Below are positions 1-8,259 of a stretch of 64,000 bases of DNA, one piece after another. The DNA lies in assembly GCA_013285445.1 (NCBI GenBank), contig CP053448.1, positions 868,001 through 932,000 on the forward strand, given 5' to 3'. This DNA comes from Pseudomonadota bacterium. GTDB taxonomy: Bacteria; Pseudomonadota; Gammaproteobacteria; Xanthomonadales; Wenzhouxiangellaceae. Below the pieces are notes generated by a model. It was not told where the DNA came from. It saw only the letters and a program-made list of their open reading frames with translations, and did not search any database. Both the position numbers and the translations under genes were made by a program. Within the stretch, counting starts at the first letter, position 1; each line of letters opens with the position of its first letter.

Positions 1-403
1 CGGTTTGGCGACGCCACTGGCCGACATCCCGGCGCAGAGGGCGCTTGCCGCCCATCTCTATGATTTGGCTGAGCGCCAGGGTGGTTTCCATGGCATCGGT
101 GCCCGAGAACTCGCCATTGCCGGCAATATTCTCGACCTCGAGGGAGACCTGTGGGTTGGGTCGAAACCCGGCCTGGAGAGCCCGCGCCTCGGCCGCGCGA
201 ATATCGTAGGGATAGATCGCCAATTCGGGATTGTCATTTAGCACCCGGGCGAAGGCCTCGGGTAGGGTCAGTGTTGTCGGGTCGCGGTCGGCGGCCTGGA
301 TAAGCCCGGACAGGCTTAGCAGCGCGCCGCAAATCAGCAGGCGCGTTGTCCGGATTATCAGGCTTCGGCCTGAATCCGGACGCAAACGGAATAGCATGGA
401 CAT
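1..403 (-). CDS. czcC: CzcC/CusC-type efflux outer membrane protein (partial, N-terminus only)
   Basis: This is the first 134 codons of a TolC-family outer-membrane channel; the gene runs off the left edge of the window. In RND heavy-metal exporters such a protein forms the outer-membrane duct of a tripartite CzcCBA-like pump. The translated start has a short basic leader, a hydrophobic segment ending near 'SLSGLIQAAD', then the typical first helix 'LTLPEAFARVLNDNPEL', followed by 'NPQVSLEVENIAG' and 'LSQIIEMGGKR', which are hallmarks of the CzcC subfamily. I chose the ATG at 403 because GAGG lies six bases upstream; a second ATG at 397 is possible. It sits 60 bases downstream of the CzcI-like gene on the same strand, the order known from czc operons. 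CzcC rather than CusC is inferred from that neighbour. Confidence 0.8.
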   Translation of the reverse strand, partial: MSMLFRLRPDSGRSLIIRTTRLLICGALLSLSGLIQAADRDPTTLTLPEAFARVLNDNPELAIYPYDIRAAEARALQAGFRPNPQVSLEVENIAGNGEFSGTDAMETTLALSQIIEMGGKRPLRRDVGQWRRQT

Positions 404-465
404 GAATTACCTCACGTAAAGATTTTTGAAAAATCCTGGTGCCGGTCGATGACCGGAAAGTGAGG

Positions 466-810
466 TTAGGCTATGGGCGGTCGGAGTATCGCAGCGATGT
501 GGGGAGAGGGGTGGTCGACGGTATAGCGCAGCGTGACTTGGCCGGAAGAGGCAGTAGACAGCGTGGGCAGCTGCATGGACAGCAGCATATGAGAGCCATG
601 GCAATGGCAGGAGTGGCAATGGCCGGGCGGTGTGTTGTGGTCTGATCCCGGTGACGGGTCTGTCGCTTGGGTTGAACCGTCTCCCCCGGACATATCCGCC
701 AACTCATGGGGTTGGTGATCCGAATGGATGGGCAATACATCGGCGGCGATGGATAGTGATTGCACTACCATCAATACCGCAAACAGTATTAGCGTCCAGT
801 TTTTTGCCAT
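466..810 (-). CDS. CzcI-like small periplasmic histidine/cysteine-rich protein
   Basis: A 114-residue exported protein. Residues 1-25 form a signal peptide (basic start MAKNW, hydrophobic core, cleavage near SIAAD). The middle is rich in His, Asp, Ser and Pro and contains the cluster 'HCHSCHCHGSH', a plausible metal-binding patch. The C-terminus is short and uncharged. Small exported proteins of this kind (CzcI) precede czcC in Cupriavidus-type cobalt/zinc/cadmium operons, where they affect regulation. The same position here, 60 bases before the CzcC-type gene, supports the call. I use the ATG at 810; the open frame continues to 894 only because it reads into the ISL3 terminus. The ISL3 insertion lies just 9 bases upstream of this start, so the native promoter and ribosome site are probably displaced. 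Confidence 0.6.
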   Translation of the reverse strand: MAKNWTLILFAVLMVVQSLSIAADVLPIHSDHQPHELADMSGGDGSTQATDPSPGSDHNTPPGHCHSCHCHGSHMLLSMQLPTLSTASSGQVTLRYTVDHPSPHIAAILRPPIA

Positions 811-819
811 TCGGTTATC

Positions 820-2148
820 GGCTCTTCCCGTTTTTGTGTGGGCTGACCGGTTCGGATAGGCTACCGGCTGGCCCTGATTCGAGTCCAGTTTCATGCATGA
901 CCGCGAGCTCTACCGCCAGATTCTCGGCATTCAGGCACCCTGGGAGGTGTCCGACGTGCAAGTCGACCTGCCCGGCACCGGCGTGACCGTCCATATTCGG
1001 CATTCCGGCACGGATCTGGCTTGCCCGCAGTGCGGGGTCAGCTGTTCGGGCTACGACACCCGCGAGCGCAAGTGGCGGCATCTCGACACCTGCCAGTACA
1101 AGACCTGGTTGGTCGCGCAGGTTCCGAGGGTTCGGTGTCCGGAGCATGGCGTTCATCAGCTGCCGGTGCCCTGGGCGGAGAACAACTCCAGATTGACGGC
1201 GTTGTTCGAAGCACTCGTGATCGATTGGCTCAAGATCGGCACGATCTCGGAGGTTGCCGAGCGGCTGGGCTTGAGCTGGTCTGCGGTCAGCGGCGTGCAG
1301 GAGCGTGCGGTGGCACGCGGCCTGGCGCGCCGGACGCAGGATTTTCCGGACGCGATCGGCATCGACGAGACGGCGTTTCAGCGCCGGCACCAGTATGTGA
1401 CGGTGATCAGCAGCGGCGATCGGGTGCTGCACATCTCCGACGACCGCAAGCGTGCGAGCCTGGACGCCTGGTACGCGGCGCAGCCGGCCGAAGCGCTGGC
1501 AGGCTTGCGCACGGTGGCGATGGACATGTGGCGGCCTTTCATCGATTCGACACTGGCCCACGTTCCGGGGGCGGCGAGCAAGATCGCCTTCGACAAGTTC
1601 CACGTTGCCATGCATCTGGGCGATGCCGTCGACAAGGTTCGCCGGGCCGAGCACAAGGCCTTGCTGGCCGAGGGCGAGTCGGTCCTGATCAAGAGCCGCT
1701 ATCTCTGGCTGCAGCATCCTGACAACATGACCGACAAGAGCTGGGGCCGCCTCAAGGCGCTCAAGTCCGCCAACCTCAAGACCGCCCGGGCCTGGGCGAT
1801 CAAGACCCACGCAATGTGCCTGTGGGGCTACCAATCCAGAACCTGGGCCCGCAAAGCCTGGATGAGCTGGTATGGCTGGGCGATCCGTTCGCGCCTGGCA
1901 CCGATCAAGAAGGTCGCGCGAACGATCAAGGCTCATCTCGAGGGCATCCTCACAGCAGTGGTCACCGGCGCGACCAACGCCCGTGCCGAGGGTTTCAACA
2001 CCATGATCCAGAAGATCAAGCGCGACGCCCGCGGTTTCCGGAACAAGGAGCGCTTCAAGGCTGCGATCTACTTCCACCTCGGTGGCCTCGATCTCTACCC
2101 GGAGGCAGTTCGAAAATGACTGCTACCCACACGATTCAGTGAAGAGCC
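820..2148. mobile_element. ISL3-family insertion sequence, complete, copy 1
   Basis: A 1,329-bp element. The left end GGCTCTTCCCG...GTGTGGG (820) is mirrored by the right end CCCACACGATTCAGTGAAGAGCC (ending 2148). Perfect 8-bp direct repeats CGGTTATC flank it at 812-819 and 2149-2156, matching the 8-bp duplications known for ISL3 elements. It contains one transposase gene and lies immediately upstream of the CzcI-like gene, separating it from the merR remnant. A diverged relative lies at 27467-28798. Confidence 0.93.
893..2119 (+). CDS. ISL3-family transposase, copy 1
   Basis: A full-length 408-residue DDE transposase. Residues 40-90 carry the N-terminal zinc-binding module ('CPQCGVSCSGYDTRERKWRH' and 'VRCPEHGVH'). 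A helix-turn-helix-like segment follows ('ISEVAERLGLSWSAVSGVQ'). Acidic catalytic candidates lie in 'AIGIDETAFQRR', 'VAMDMWRPFI' and 'NARAEGFNTMIQKIKR'. The start ATG at 893 matches the aligned start of the second ISL3 copy in this window. The protein is closely related to, but visibly different from, the one at 27496-28725, so the two elements were not copied from each other recently. The long open frame on the opposite strand is a GC-driven shadow. Confidence 0.93.
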   Translation: MHDRELYRQILGIQAPWEVSDVQVDLPGTGVTVHIRHSGTDLACPQCGVSCSGYDTRERKWRHLDTCQYKTWLVAQVPRVRCPEHGVHQLPVPWAENNSRLTALFEALVIDWLKIGTISEVAERLGLSWSAVSGVQERAVARGLARRTQDFPDAIGIDETAFQRRHQYVTVISSGDRVLHISDDRKRASLDAWYAAQPAEALAGLRTVAMDMWRPFIDSTLAHVPGAASKIAFDKFHVAMHLGDAVDKVRRAEHKALLAEGESVLIKSRYLWLQHPDNMTDKSWGRLKALKSANLKTARAWAIKTHAMCLWGYQSRTWARKAWMSWYGWAIRSRLAPIKKVARTIKAHLEGILTAVVTGATNARAEGFNTMIQKIKRDARGFRNKERFKAAIYFHLGGLDLYPEAVRK

Positions 2149-2196
2149 CGGTTATCTAGCGACTCGGTTAGAAGGAGATCCGAAGTCTAACATAAG

Positions 2197-2337
2197 TCAA
2201 GGTTCGATCAACTCAGGCCATTGTCCGAAATAGAGTTTCGCCAGCTGGGGGGGTAGGTTGCCCAAAGGCTGGTCTCGTTTTTTTTGGTTTGGACCTTGCA
2301 CATCGCATCCGACTAGTTGCGACGATCTTTTTGTCAT
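2197..2337 (-). CDS. small unknown ORF immediately downstream of the merR remnant
   Basis: A 46-codon frame starting at ATG 2337, eight bases after the merR stop, with GGA 5-7 bases before the ATG. The peptide begins MTKRSSQLVGCDVQG and ends 'LAKLYFGQWPELIEP'. It has no signal peptide or membrane segment and I do not recognise it. Tight spacing to merR is the only argument for translation. It may be chance. Confidence 0.25.
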   Translation of the reverse strand: MTKRSSQLVGCDVQGPNQKKRDQPLGNLPPQLAKLYFGQWPELIEP

Positions 2338-2345
2338 GTGTTCCA

Positions 2346-2640
2346 TCATTTGGTAGCTGTATCAAACCCCTCGTGGAGGGATGCGATCAGCGGGCAGGTG
2401 ACACTGTCCTTCTGGGTACAGCACTCCTCGACGAGTTGGTCGAGCACGCCTTCAATTTGTTGAAGACTGCGGATCTTGTCTCGCACGTTGCCCAGCTTGC
2501 GCTCGCCCAGTGCTTTGGCCTCGTCGCAATGGGTGCCGTCTTCGAGTTTCAGCAGTTCTCCGATTTCCTCCAGACTGAATCCCAGCCATCGCGCCCTGCG
2601 GATGAATCGAAGCCGTGCCAGCGCGTCCTCGTTGCTGTTT
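2346..2640 (-). pseudogene. merR: merR-type mercury regulator, N-terminus (DNA-binding region) lost
   Basis: Reading the minus strand from the IS91 junction at about 2640 gives 'LRFIRRARWLGFSLEEIG', the usual MerR helix after the winged-helix motif, then the dimerisation helix and 'SVTCPLIASLHEG' before a TGA at 2346. Three cysteines are spaced 35 and 9 residues apart (C in 'THCDEAK', the first of 'EECC', and 'SVTCP'), the same spacing as the Hg(II)-binding Cys82/117/126 of Tn501/Tn21 MerR. Spacing and context therefore point to the mercury-sensing type, not CueR or CadR. Roughly the first 45 residues, including the DNA-binding domain, are replaced by IS91 sequence, so it should be non-functional. 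Confidence 0.8.
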
Positions 2641-3408
2641 GTCGATGGGGTCTACGTGGTGGATACGCACCACGGCACCTGGCCACGCTTCCAGTGGGTG
2701 CGCGAACCGACATCGGCCCAACTGACGCAACTGGTCCACACCATCGCTCGGCGGGTAGGGCGGCTGCTGGAACGCGAAGGGTTACTGGAGCGCGATACCG
2801 AACAGCTCGATCTGGGCGAAGCACCCGACGAGGAGGACCCGATCCCCGACCTGGTCGGGCATTCCATCACCTACCGCATTGCCGTCGGCCCGCATCGGGG
2901 TCGCAAAGTATTCACCCTCCAGACACTTCCGATCTGTGATGAGGAGGACTGGGCAACTGGCGGTCCCGGCAACATGGCTGGCTTCTCTCTGCACGCCGGT
3001 GTCGCGGTCAAAGCCTGCCAGCGCGACAAGCTTGAGCGGCTGTGCCGATACATCTGCCGGCCTCCCGTCTCCGAAAAGCGCCTGTTCCTGACCGCACGCG
3101 GCGAGATCGGCTACACGCTAAAGACCCCGTACCGGGACGGGACGACGCATGTAATCTTCGAGCCACTGGATTTCATCGCCCGGCTGGCCGCGCTCGTCCC
3201 GCCGCCGCGCCAGAATCTCACTCGCTTCCATGGGGTGTTCGCACCCAATAGTCCCCATCGGGCCCGGATCACGCCGGCCCGACGTGGCCGGACAGCCGGG
3301 CGCCGCCGGCAGCGCGCACCGGCTTGCATCACTGAATCGCAGGAAACCGACCTAAGACTGCGTTCCGCCCGGGCGCGGCCCAGCGCCGCTCGTGCCCGAT
3401 CAGCCTGA
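2641..3408 (+). pseudogene. IS91-family transposase fragment with internal deletion, remnant 1
   Basis: The frame enters directly from merR sequence and reads 'VDGVYVVDTHHGTWPRFQWV', 'PTSAQLTQLVHTIARRVGR', 'GFSLHAGVAVKACQRDKLER' and 'FHGVFAPNSPHRARITPARRG', the second half of the IS91 Y2 transposase. The N-terminal zinc-binding and early catalytic parts are missing. After 'ITPARRG' (about 3290) the normal C-terminus, seen intact in remnant 2 at 14340, is absent; the frame jumps into the element's non-coding end, since 'accggcttgcatcactgaa' near 3320 is shared with remnant 2 near 14820. It is a double-truncated relic that destroyed merR on its left. Confidence 0.8.
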
Positions 3409-3557
3409 TGACCGGAAATCAGGGCGATTCAGGGCTGGGTTGACTGAGACAGCGCGAAAGTTGGCAAAGCCCGCGCGAAAGAGGCTTCAAATCTGCGCCA
3501 GACTACGGCTTGGCAGGGCCGTGGATACTGCTTGAAGTCGGGAAATGGGCCGCTTAA

Positions 3558-4818
3558 ACTTCCTTGTATGGTTTTCGGCATCCAACATCGTCAAGATGGA
3601 GGATGCCGGGGTGGGAGGGACTTAATGCTTCCTTCGGACCGTTGCGTACCGACTCGTATAGAAATCGTCCCCACCCCTCACCATGAGCGCCGATGAAGAA
3701 TCCAGCCGCTTTTATGGCCGATATCGGCAAGGTTGCGCCCGGTGAGTCCCCGGCTTGTTCATTCACTGACCGGAGACAACCATGACACAGCTCGGCAACG
3801 AACGCATCGTCGGGGTCGATGTTTCCAAAGATCGCCTCGATCTGTATGACTGGGACTCGAAGAGTCCGGATTCCATGGCCAACGACACCGATGCAATTGA
3901 TCGTTGGCTGGACGGTTTCAGTCTGCCGGTTCGCTTTGCGATCGAACCGACCAATCAGTATCACATCGCGCTGGCCGAGCGCGCCCATGCGCGTGGCCAC
4001 GCGGTCTATTTTGTCGACCCGCACCGGCTTAGCCATTACCGCTGCGGTGTCGGGCAGCGGGTCAAGGCCGACCCCCAGGACGCGCAACTGCTGGCCCGCT
4101 ACCTGGCGCGTGAAGGCGACGACCTGGCCCCCTGGAAGCCCCTGTCGCAGGGGCAGCAGCGTTTCTGGCGGCTTCTGAGACGACGCGCCACAGTGGTTCG
4201 CGCACGGATCCAGCTGCAGCAGTCCCTGGCCGGCCTGGAGGCGCTAAACAGCGAGGTCGATGCGCTGCTGGAGCGGTTCAACACACTGATCCGGAAGATG
4301 GAGCGGGCGCTGCTGTCGGAGGCGAGAAGGCTCGGATGGGAGCGCGACCTGGACCACGCGCAACGGCTCCACTCCGGGGCTTTTTGCTTTGTGGGCAAAC
4401 CGCCCCTGCGTTCCCGCCTGCGCTGCCAGGCGATCCCGGGTATCGGCCCGCTCAGCGCGCTGGCGCTGACCGCGATCTTCCATCAGGGCACCTACCGCAA
4501 TGCCGATGCCTTCATTGCCTTCATGGGCATGGACGTCCGGGTCCGCCAGTCCGGGCGCTGGAAAGGGAAGAGCAAGTTGACCAAAAAGGGGGACCCGGAG
4601 GTCCGCAGGCTATTGTTCAACGCTGCCATGCAGGCGCGAAGAAACCCGCTCTGGGAGCCTTACTATCTGGCACTCAGAGAACGAGGCTTCAGCACCACGG
4701 CTGCCTTCGTAGCATTGGGCCGCAAGCTCGCCCGAGTGGCCTTCGCGCTGCTTCAGAAAAACGCCGATTTCGACCCAAAACTGCATACGGCAGGTTGACA
4801 GGTAACATAGAATCTATA
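3558..4818. mobile_element. IS110-family insertion sequence, copy 1
   Basis: A 1,261-bp unit defined by comparison with copy 2 (15062-16322). Both start at 'acttccttgtatgg' and end at 'catagaatctata', and both are 1,261 bp long. There are no inverted repeats, as is usual for IS110. The roughly 220-bp leader before the transposase is conserved in both. The sequences just outside the left end are alike ('ggaaatgggccgctta' here, 'ggaaatagggcgctta' at copy 2), suggesting a preferred target. The right flanks differ. Confidence 0.85.
3782..4798 (+). CDS. IS110-family transposase, copy 1
   Basis: A full-length 338-residue DEDD transposase. The N-terminal RuvC-like domain shows 'IVGVDVSKDRLDLYDW', 'FAIEPTNQYH' and 'VKADPQDAQLLARYL', which supply the acidic residues. 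The C-terminal Transposase_20 domain shows 'CQAIPGIGPLSALALTAI' and 'KLTKKGDPEVRRLLFNAA'. The ATG at 3782 follows the 'ccggagacaacc' ribosome site. The protein differs from copy 2 at a handful of residues, all in the first 85 positions (for example DGFSLPVRFAIEP against DRFNLPVRFAMEP). The C-terminal two-thirds are identical, so the copies have exchanged sequence or diverged unevenly. Confidence 0.93.
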   Translation: MTQLGNERIVGVDVSKDRLDLYDWDSKSPDSMANDTDAIDRWLDGFSLPVRFAIEPTNQYHIALAERAHARGHAVYFVDPHRLSHYRCGVGQRVKADPQDAQLLARYLAREGDDLAPWKPLSQGQQRFWRLLRRRATVVRARIQLQQSLAGLEALNSEVDALLERFNTLIRKMERALLSEARRLGWERDLDHAQRLHSGAFCFVGKPPLRSRLRCQAIPGIGPLSALALTAIFHQGTYRNADAFIAFMGMDVRVRQSGRWKGKSKLTKKGDPEVRRLLFNAAMQARRNPLWEPYYLALRERGFSTTAAFVALGRKLARVAFALLQKNADFDPKLHTAG

Positions 4819-4848
4819 GAGCGCCCTGATATGCCCAGAGAGGACGCC

Positions 4849-6582
4849 ATGAAGAGTACCAGCCTGTTCGTGTTCACGACGATCATCTGTCTCGCCGCCT
4901 TCGGGTGCGCGTCGACCGGTCCCGGCGGAGACGCCTCGACCATCGGAGCGAGCGCGCCCATCGGCCCGACCATCGACCACACCGATACCGGCCGGTACGG
5001 CTGGGCCCCGTCGGTCGAGGTCGAGGCCACCGGGCCGTCGCTGGTCGACCTGCGCGAGGTCGTTCCCGGCCCGCGGCGCACGCCCGACCTGTCCCACACC
5101 GGCCCCAAGTACATCGAGAAGCCGATCAGCGAGGCCGAGTTCCAGCGCCAGCAGGCGGCCGCGATGAGCCTGCCTCCGCAGGCCAACGTCTTCCGGATGG
5201 ACGAGGCCGGCCCGTCGACGCTGGCGCCCTCGCCGGCCGGCGCGAGCTTCGAGTCGCTCAACTACGACGAGGTTCCGGGGAGCACTCCGCCGGACCCGGA
5301 GATCGCGGTCGGGCCCTCGCACGTGATCGCGGTCGTCAACACCGACTTCGAGGTCTACGACAAGAACGGTACGTCGCTCGTCGGCCCGACGGACTTCGAC
5401 GCCTTCTTCTCCGGCACGCCGGGCTTCCCGGGCGGCTCCTTCGATCCGAACGCCCTCTACGACGAGTCGGCGGACCGGTACTTCATCGGCATCGACGCCA
5501 ACGGCACGGACTACTGCTTCGCGGTCACCACCGGGTCCGATCCGACGAGCACCTGGAACCGCTACTGCTTCGCCACCGACATCGGCGTCAACATCTTCTT
5601 CGAGTTCCCGCACGCCGGGATCGGTGAGCAGGCGATCTTCGTGGGATCCAACCAGTTCGGCGGCTCGCCGTCGTTCGAAGGACGGGTCTTCGCCATCAAC
5701 AAGGCGAACGCCTATGCCGGCCTGGCGCTCGGAGGCGTGCCGACGCAGTCGACGACGGGGAACTGGTCGACTCCGCAGCCGGCCAACCTCCACGGGTTCG
5801 ATCAGGGCACCTGGCCCACCGGCACCGACGACCACTACATCATGACGGAGCTCTACGACGGCTGCGTGCACGCCGTCTGGACGTGGACCGACCCGTTCGG
5901 CGCCAACACCTTCACGCGTGGCGCCAACATCGACCTCTGCGCCTCGACGGGCGTCGGCGCGGGCCAGCCGCTCAGCTTCCCGCAACAGACCGGGTCGTCG
6001 ATCCAGGGCAACGACTTCCGCGGCCATCAGACCGAGTACCACGACGGCAACATCTACACGGTGCAGGCCATCTCGTGCAACCTGGGCGCCGGCACCGTGA
6101 ACTGCGTTCGGTGGGCGGAGATCAACCCGGTGACCGATGCCGTGGTCGACTCCGGCGTCTTCGCCTCCAACGGCGAGTACCGACAGTTCCCCAGCATCGC
6201 CGTCAACCGGTGCGGCGATCTGGCGATCGGCTTCACGAAGGGCTCGACCTCGATGTACCCGAGCATCTACGTCACCGGGCGCGAGAGCGGCGACCCGGCC
6301 GGGACCTTGCAGAGCGAGGCCCTCATCCACGCCGGCGAGGGGCAGTACAGCTGCTTCGACTCCGTGCCGTACCGCTGGGGCGACTACACCGGCATGACCA
6401 TCGCTCCGGACGGCTCCACGTTCTGGTATCTCGGTGACTACAGCGGCAACCTGAGCAGCGGGACCTGCAAGTGGGCCAACTGGGTGGCGTCGTTCCAGTT
6501 CGACGCCTGCGCGGCCGACGACATCTTCACGGATGGCTTCGAGTCGGGCGACACCAGCGCCTGGACCACCACCGTACCCTGA
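4849..6582 (+). CDS. secreted lipoprotein of unknown function with C-terminal 'IFTDGFESGD' tail
   Basis: A 577-residue exported protein. It starts with a lipoprotein signal (MKSTSLFVFTTIICLAAFGC, lipobox AAFGC, Cys20), then a low-complexity Gly/Thr/Pro linker. The main body from about residue 135 has sialidase or beta-propeller-like features: 'NYDEVPGSTPPDPEIAVGPS', 'SADRYFIGIDANG', 'EYRQFPSIAVNRCGDLAIGF' and 'PYRWGDYTGMTIAPDGSTFW'. It closes with 'DDIFTDGFESGDTSAW', the tail shared by other secreted proteins in this window. I chose ATG 4849 because GAGAGGA precedes it by five bases; the frame upstream is IS110 DNA. It has its own hairpins downstream. The catalytic function is unknown. Confidence 0.8.
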   Translation: MKSTSLFVFTTIICLAAFGCASTGPGGDASTIGASAPIGPTIDHTDTGRYGWAPSVEVEATGPSLVDLREVVPGPRRTPDLSHTGPKYIEKPISEAEFQRQQAAAMSLPPQANVFRMDEAGPSTLAPSPAGASFESLNYDEVPGSTPPDPEIAVGPSHVIAVVNTDFEVYDKNGTSLVGPTDFDAFFSGTPGFPGGSFDPNALYDESADRYFIGIDANGTDYCFAVTTGSDPTSTWNRYCFATDIGVNIFFEFPHAGIGEQAIFVGSNQFGGSPSFEGRVFAINKANAYAGLALGGVPTQSTTGNWSTPQPANLHGFDQGTWPTGTDDHYIMTELYDGCVHAVWTWTDPFGANTFTRGANIDLCASTGVGAGQPLSFPQQTGSSIQGNDFRGHQTEYHDGNIYTVQAISCNLGAGTVNCVRWAEINPVTDAVVDSGVFASNGEYRQFPSIAVNRCGDLAIGFTKGSTSMYPSIYVTGRESGDPAGTLQSEALIHAGEGQYSCFDSVPYRWGDYTGMTIAPDGSTFWYLGDYSGNLSSGTCKWANWVASFQFDACAADDIFTDGFESGDTSAWTTTVP

Positions 6583-6620
6583 CCTCGGCCCGACCCTCAG
6601 GGTCGGTCGCGATCACGGAA

Positions 6621-6648
6621 TCGGGGGCGCCGGAGCCGGCGCCCCCGA
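6621..6648. terminator. perfect 13-bp stem hairpin after the lipoprotein gene
   Basis: TCGGGGGCGCCGG pairs perfectly with its complement across a 2-base gap, 38 bases after the stop at 6582. There is no U-tract, so it may work with the second hairpin at 6699. Confidence 0.6.
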
Positions 6649-6657
6649 CGTGGTTCG

Positions 6658-8259
6658 GTGGGTCCGGCGGGGCGGGAGGACGTTCTCCGAGACGAGAAAA
6701 AGGAGGCGATCGCTCGCCTCCTTTCGTCTGCCGGGTCGACCCCGTCTCGTGAACCGTTCGGGCTCGGGGCGCCGCTGTCGAGTTTCGCGGCGCGCTGGGC
6801 TCAGGGGTCGGTACCGGTCCTGGATCCGCCCCCGCAGCGATCGGCTCTCGCCGCCAACGGCGCGCGACTGCGGCTGGCGCTGAACGTAAAGACCAGCGAA
6901 GCCGGTACCGTCGCCACGCTGGACTCGCCCGACATGGGCGCCACCGGGCTGCCGGTTAACGGCCTGAATCGCGACGCCGACAAGGTCGAATTCGGCGTCC
7001 CGGTGGCTTCGGTGCGCTACTCGGCGCGGCTTAACGCGGAGTCGACCGAGATGTGCGGAAAATGGCTTCTTCCCGGCCAGCCTGACGCCACCGTGTGTCT
7101 GCAACTCGAGTCCGGTGAAAAGGCGCAGCCCCCGGCCCGCAATCGCCCGCAGGAACCCGGTGACGATGTTCCCTATCAACGCCGCGAGGTGCGCCTTGCC
7201 AATCCGCGCGCCGGCGACATCGAACTCGCCGGAACCCTGACCGTCCCCGACGGCCCCGGTCCGTTTCCGGCCGCGGTGCTGATTTCAGGTTCCGGTCCGC
7301 AGGACCGCGATGAGTCCTTCATGGGTCATAAACCGTTCCTGGTGTTGGCCGATCATCTCACCCGCAATGGCGTCGCGGTTTTACGCTACGACGACCGCGG
7401 CTTTGGCGCATCCGGCGGTGATCACTGGGCCGCGACCACGGCCGACTTCGCCACCGATGCGGCGGCCGCGGTCGAATGGCTGGCACAACGGCCCGACATC
7501 CGAACCGATGCGATCGGCCTGATCGGCCACAGCGAGGGCGGTCTTGTCGCACCGATCACCGCGCGCGACAACCCGAACGTCGCCTGGGTCGTACTACTGG
7601 CCGCACCGGGGATCGATATGCTCGAGCTGGTCGCCAGCCAGACCGAGGCGATGGCGCTGACCCAGGGCGTGAGCACCGGGGAGCTCCAGCGTGTCATGCC
7701 GGTCAATCGCCGAATCTGGCGTATCGTTGCCGAAACCGCAGACGCCGAACAGGCGCGCGCCAGGCTCGAAGCCGCGTTAACGCCGGAGGTGCTCGAAACG
7801 CTCGGCGCCAGCCCCGAGCGAAAGCCGGTCATCGTCCAATCGTCGCTGCGACCCTGGCTGCGCTACCTGCTTCGCTTTGATCCCGCCCCGTATCTGCGCG
7901 CACTTGAAGTGCCGGTCCTGGCGCTGAATGGCGGTCTGGACGTGCAGGTCCCGGCCGCCCAGAATCTCGCCGCCATCCGCGCCGCGCTGGCGGACCACCC
8001 CGACGCCACGGTGATCGAACTGCCCGGGCTCAACCACCTGTTCCAGACCGCGACAACCGGCGCGCTGGGCGAATACCGCGACATTGAGGAAACCTTCGCC
8101 CCGGCGGCGCTGGAAGTGATCAGCGACTGGATCCTAGATCGTTATCCTGCCGATGCGCAGGCATCCGGCGCCGCCGGGTGCGGTGGTTGTCGCCGGCACT
8201 CAACTGAATTACAATATTGCTGGTCAAGTAATTCACACAACCGGAGCCACCAACGATGA
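6658..8259 (+). CDS. alpha/beta hydrolase (S33-like), probably 5'-truncated
   Basis: The recognisable protein starts near 6865 ('RLRLALNVKTSEAG', 'TLDSPDMGATGLPV'), the N-terminal beta-domain of a family of exported serine hydrolases. The catalytic domain follows: oxyanion region 'VLISGSGPQDRDESF', 'VLRYDDRGFGASGG', nucleophile elbow 'IGHSEGGLVAP', acid in 'ALNGGLDVQVPA' and His in 'LPGLNHLF'. The expected signal peptide and first 40 or so residues are missing. Upstream the frame is open (GTG at 6658) but passes through two hairpins and has no ribosome site. The last 30 residues ('SGAAGCGGCRRHSTEL...') also look non-native. I infer a gene with an intact catalytic triad that lost its true start when the upstream segment was joined to it. 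The substrate is unknown. Confidence 0.6.
   Translation: MGPAGREDVLRDEKKEAIARLLSSAGSTPSREPFGLGAPLSSFAARWAQGSVPVLDPPPQRSALAANGARLRLALNVKTSEAGTVATLDSPDMGATGLPVNGLNRDADKVEFGVPVASVRYSARLNAESTEMCGKWLLPGQPDATVCLQLESGEKAQPPARNRPQEPGDDVPYQRREVRLANPRAGDIELAGTLTVPDGPGPFPAAVLISGSGPQDRDESFMGHKPFLVLADHLTRNGVAVLRYDDRGFGASGGDHWAATTADFATDAAAAVEWLAQRPDIRTDAIGLIGHSEGGLVAPITARDNPNVAWVVLLAAPGIDMLELVASQTEAMALTQGVSTGELQRVMPVNRRIWRIVAETADAEQARARLEAALTPEVLETLGASPERKPVIVQSSLRPWLRYLLRFDPAPYLRALEVPVLALNGGLDVQVPAAQNLAAIRAALADHPDATVIELPGLNHLFQTATTGALGEYRDIEETFAPAALEVISDWILDRYPADAQASGAAGCGGCRRHSTELQYCWSSNSHNRSHQR
6699..6724. terminator. bidirectional terminator-like hairpin
   Basis: AAAGGAGGCGA and its exact complement flank a 4-base loop; the stem begins with A's and ends in CCTTTC, so it could terminate from either side. 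It lies inside the nominal open frame of the next gene, an argument that the hydrolase frame is not translated from its 5' end. Confidence 0.6.
8205..8235. promoter_or_regulatory. palindromic operator upstream of vapBC
   Basis: TGAATTAC (8205-8212) and its perfect complement GTAATTCA (8228-8235) are separated by 15 bases and end 20 bases before the antitoxin ATG. AbrB-type antitoxins repress their own operons through such sites, so an autoregulatory role is inferred. Confidence 0.5.

Noticed and set aside
815..2077. 420-codon minus-strand frame
   Set aside because: Antisense shadow of the ISL3 transposase, Arg/Gly/Pro/His-rich with no motifs; the sense strand has clear DDE and zinc motifs.
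2289..2939. 216-codon plus-strand frame
   Set aside because: Its first half is antisense to merR and its second half is out of frame with the IS91 transposase.
4753..6330. 525-codon minus-strand frame
   Set aside because: Antisense shadow of the lipoprotein gene and IS110 end; low-complexity Arg/Val/Asp composition.
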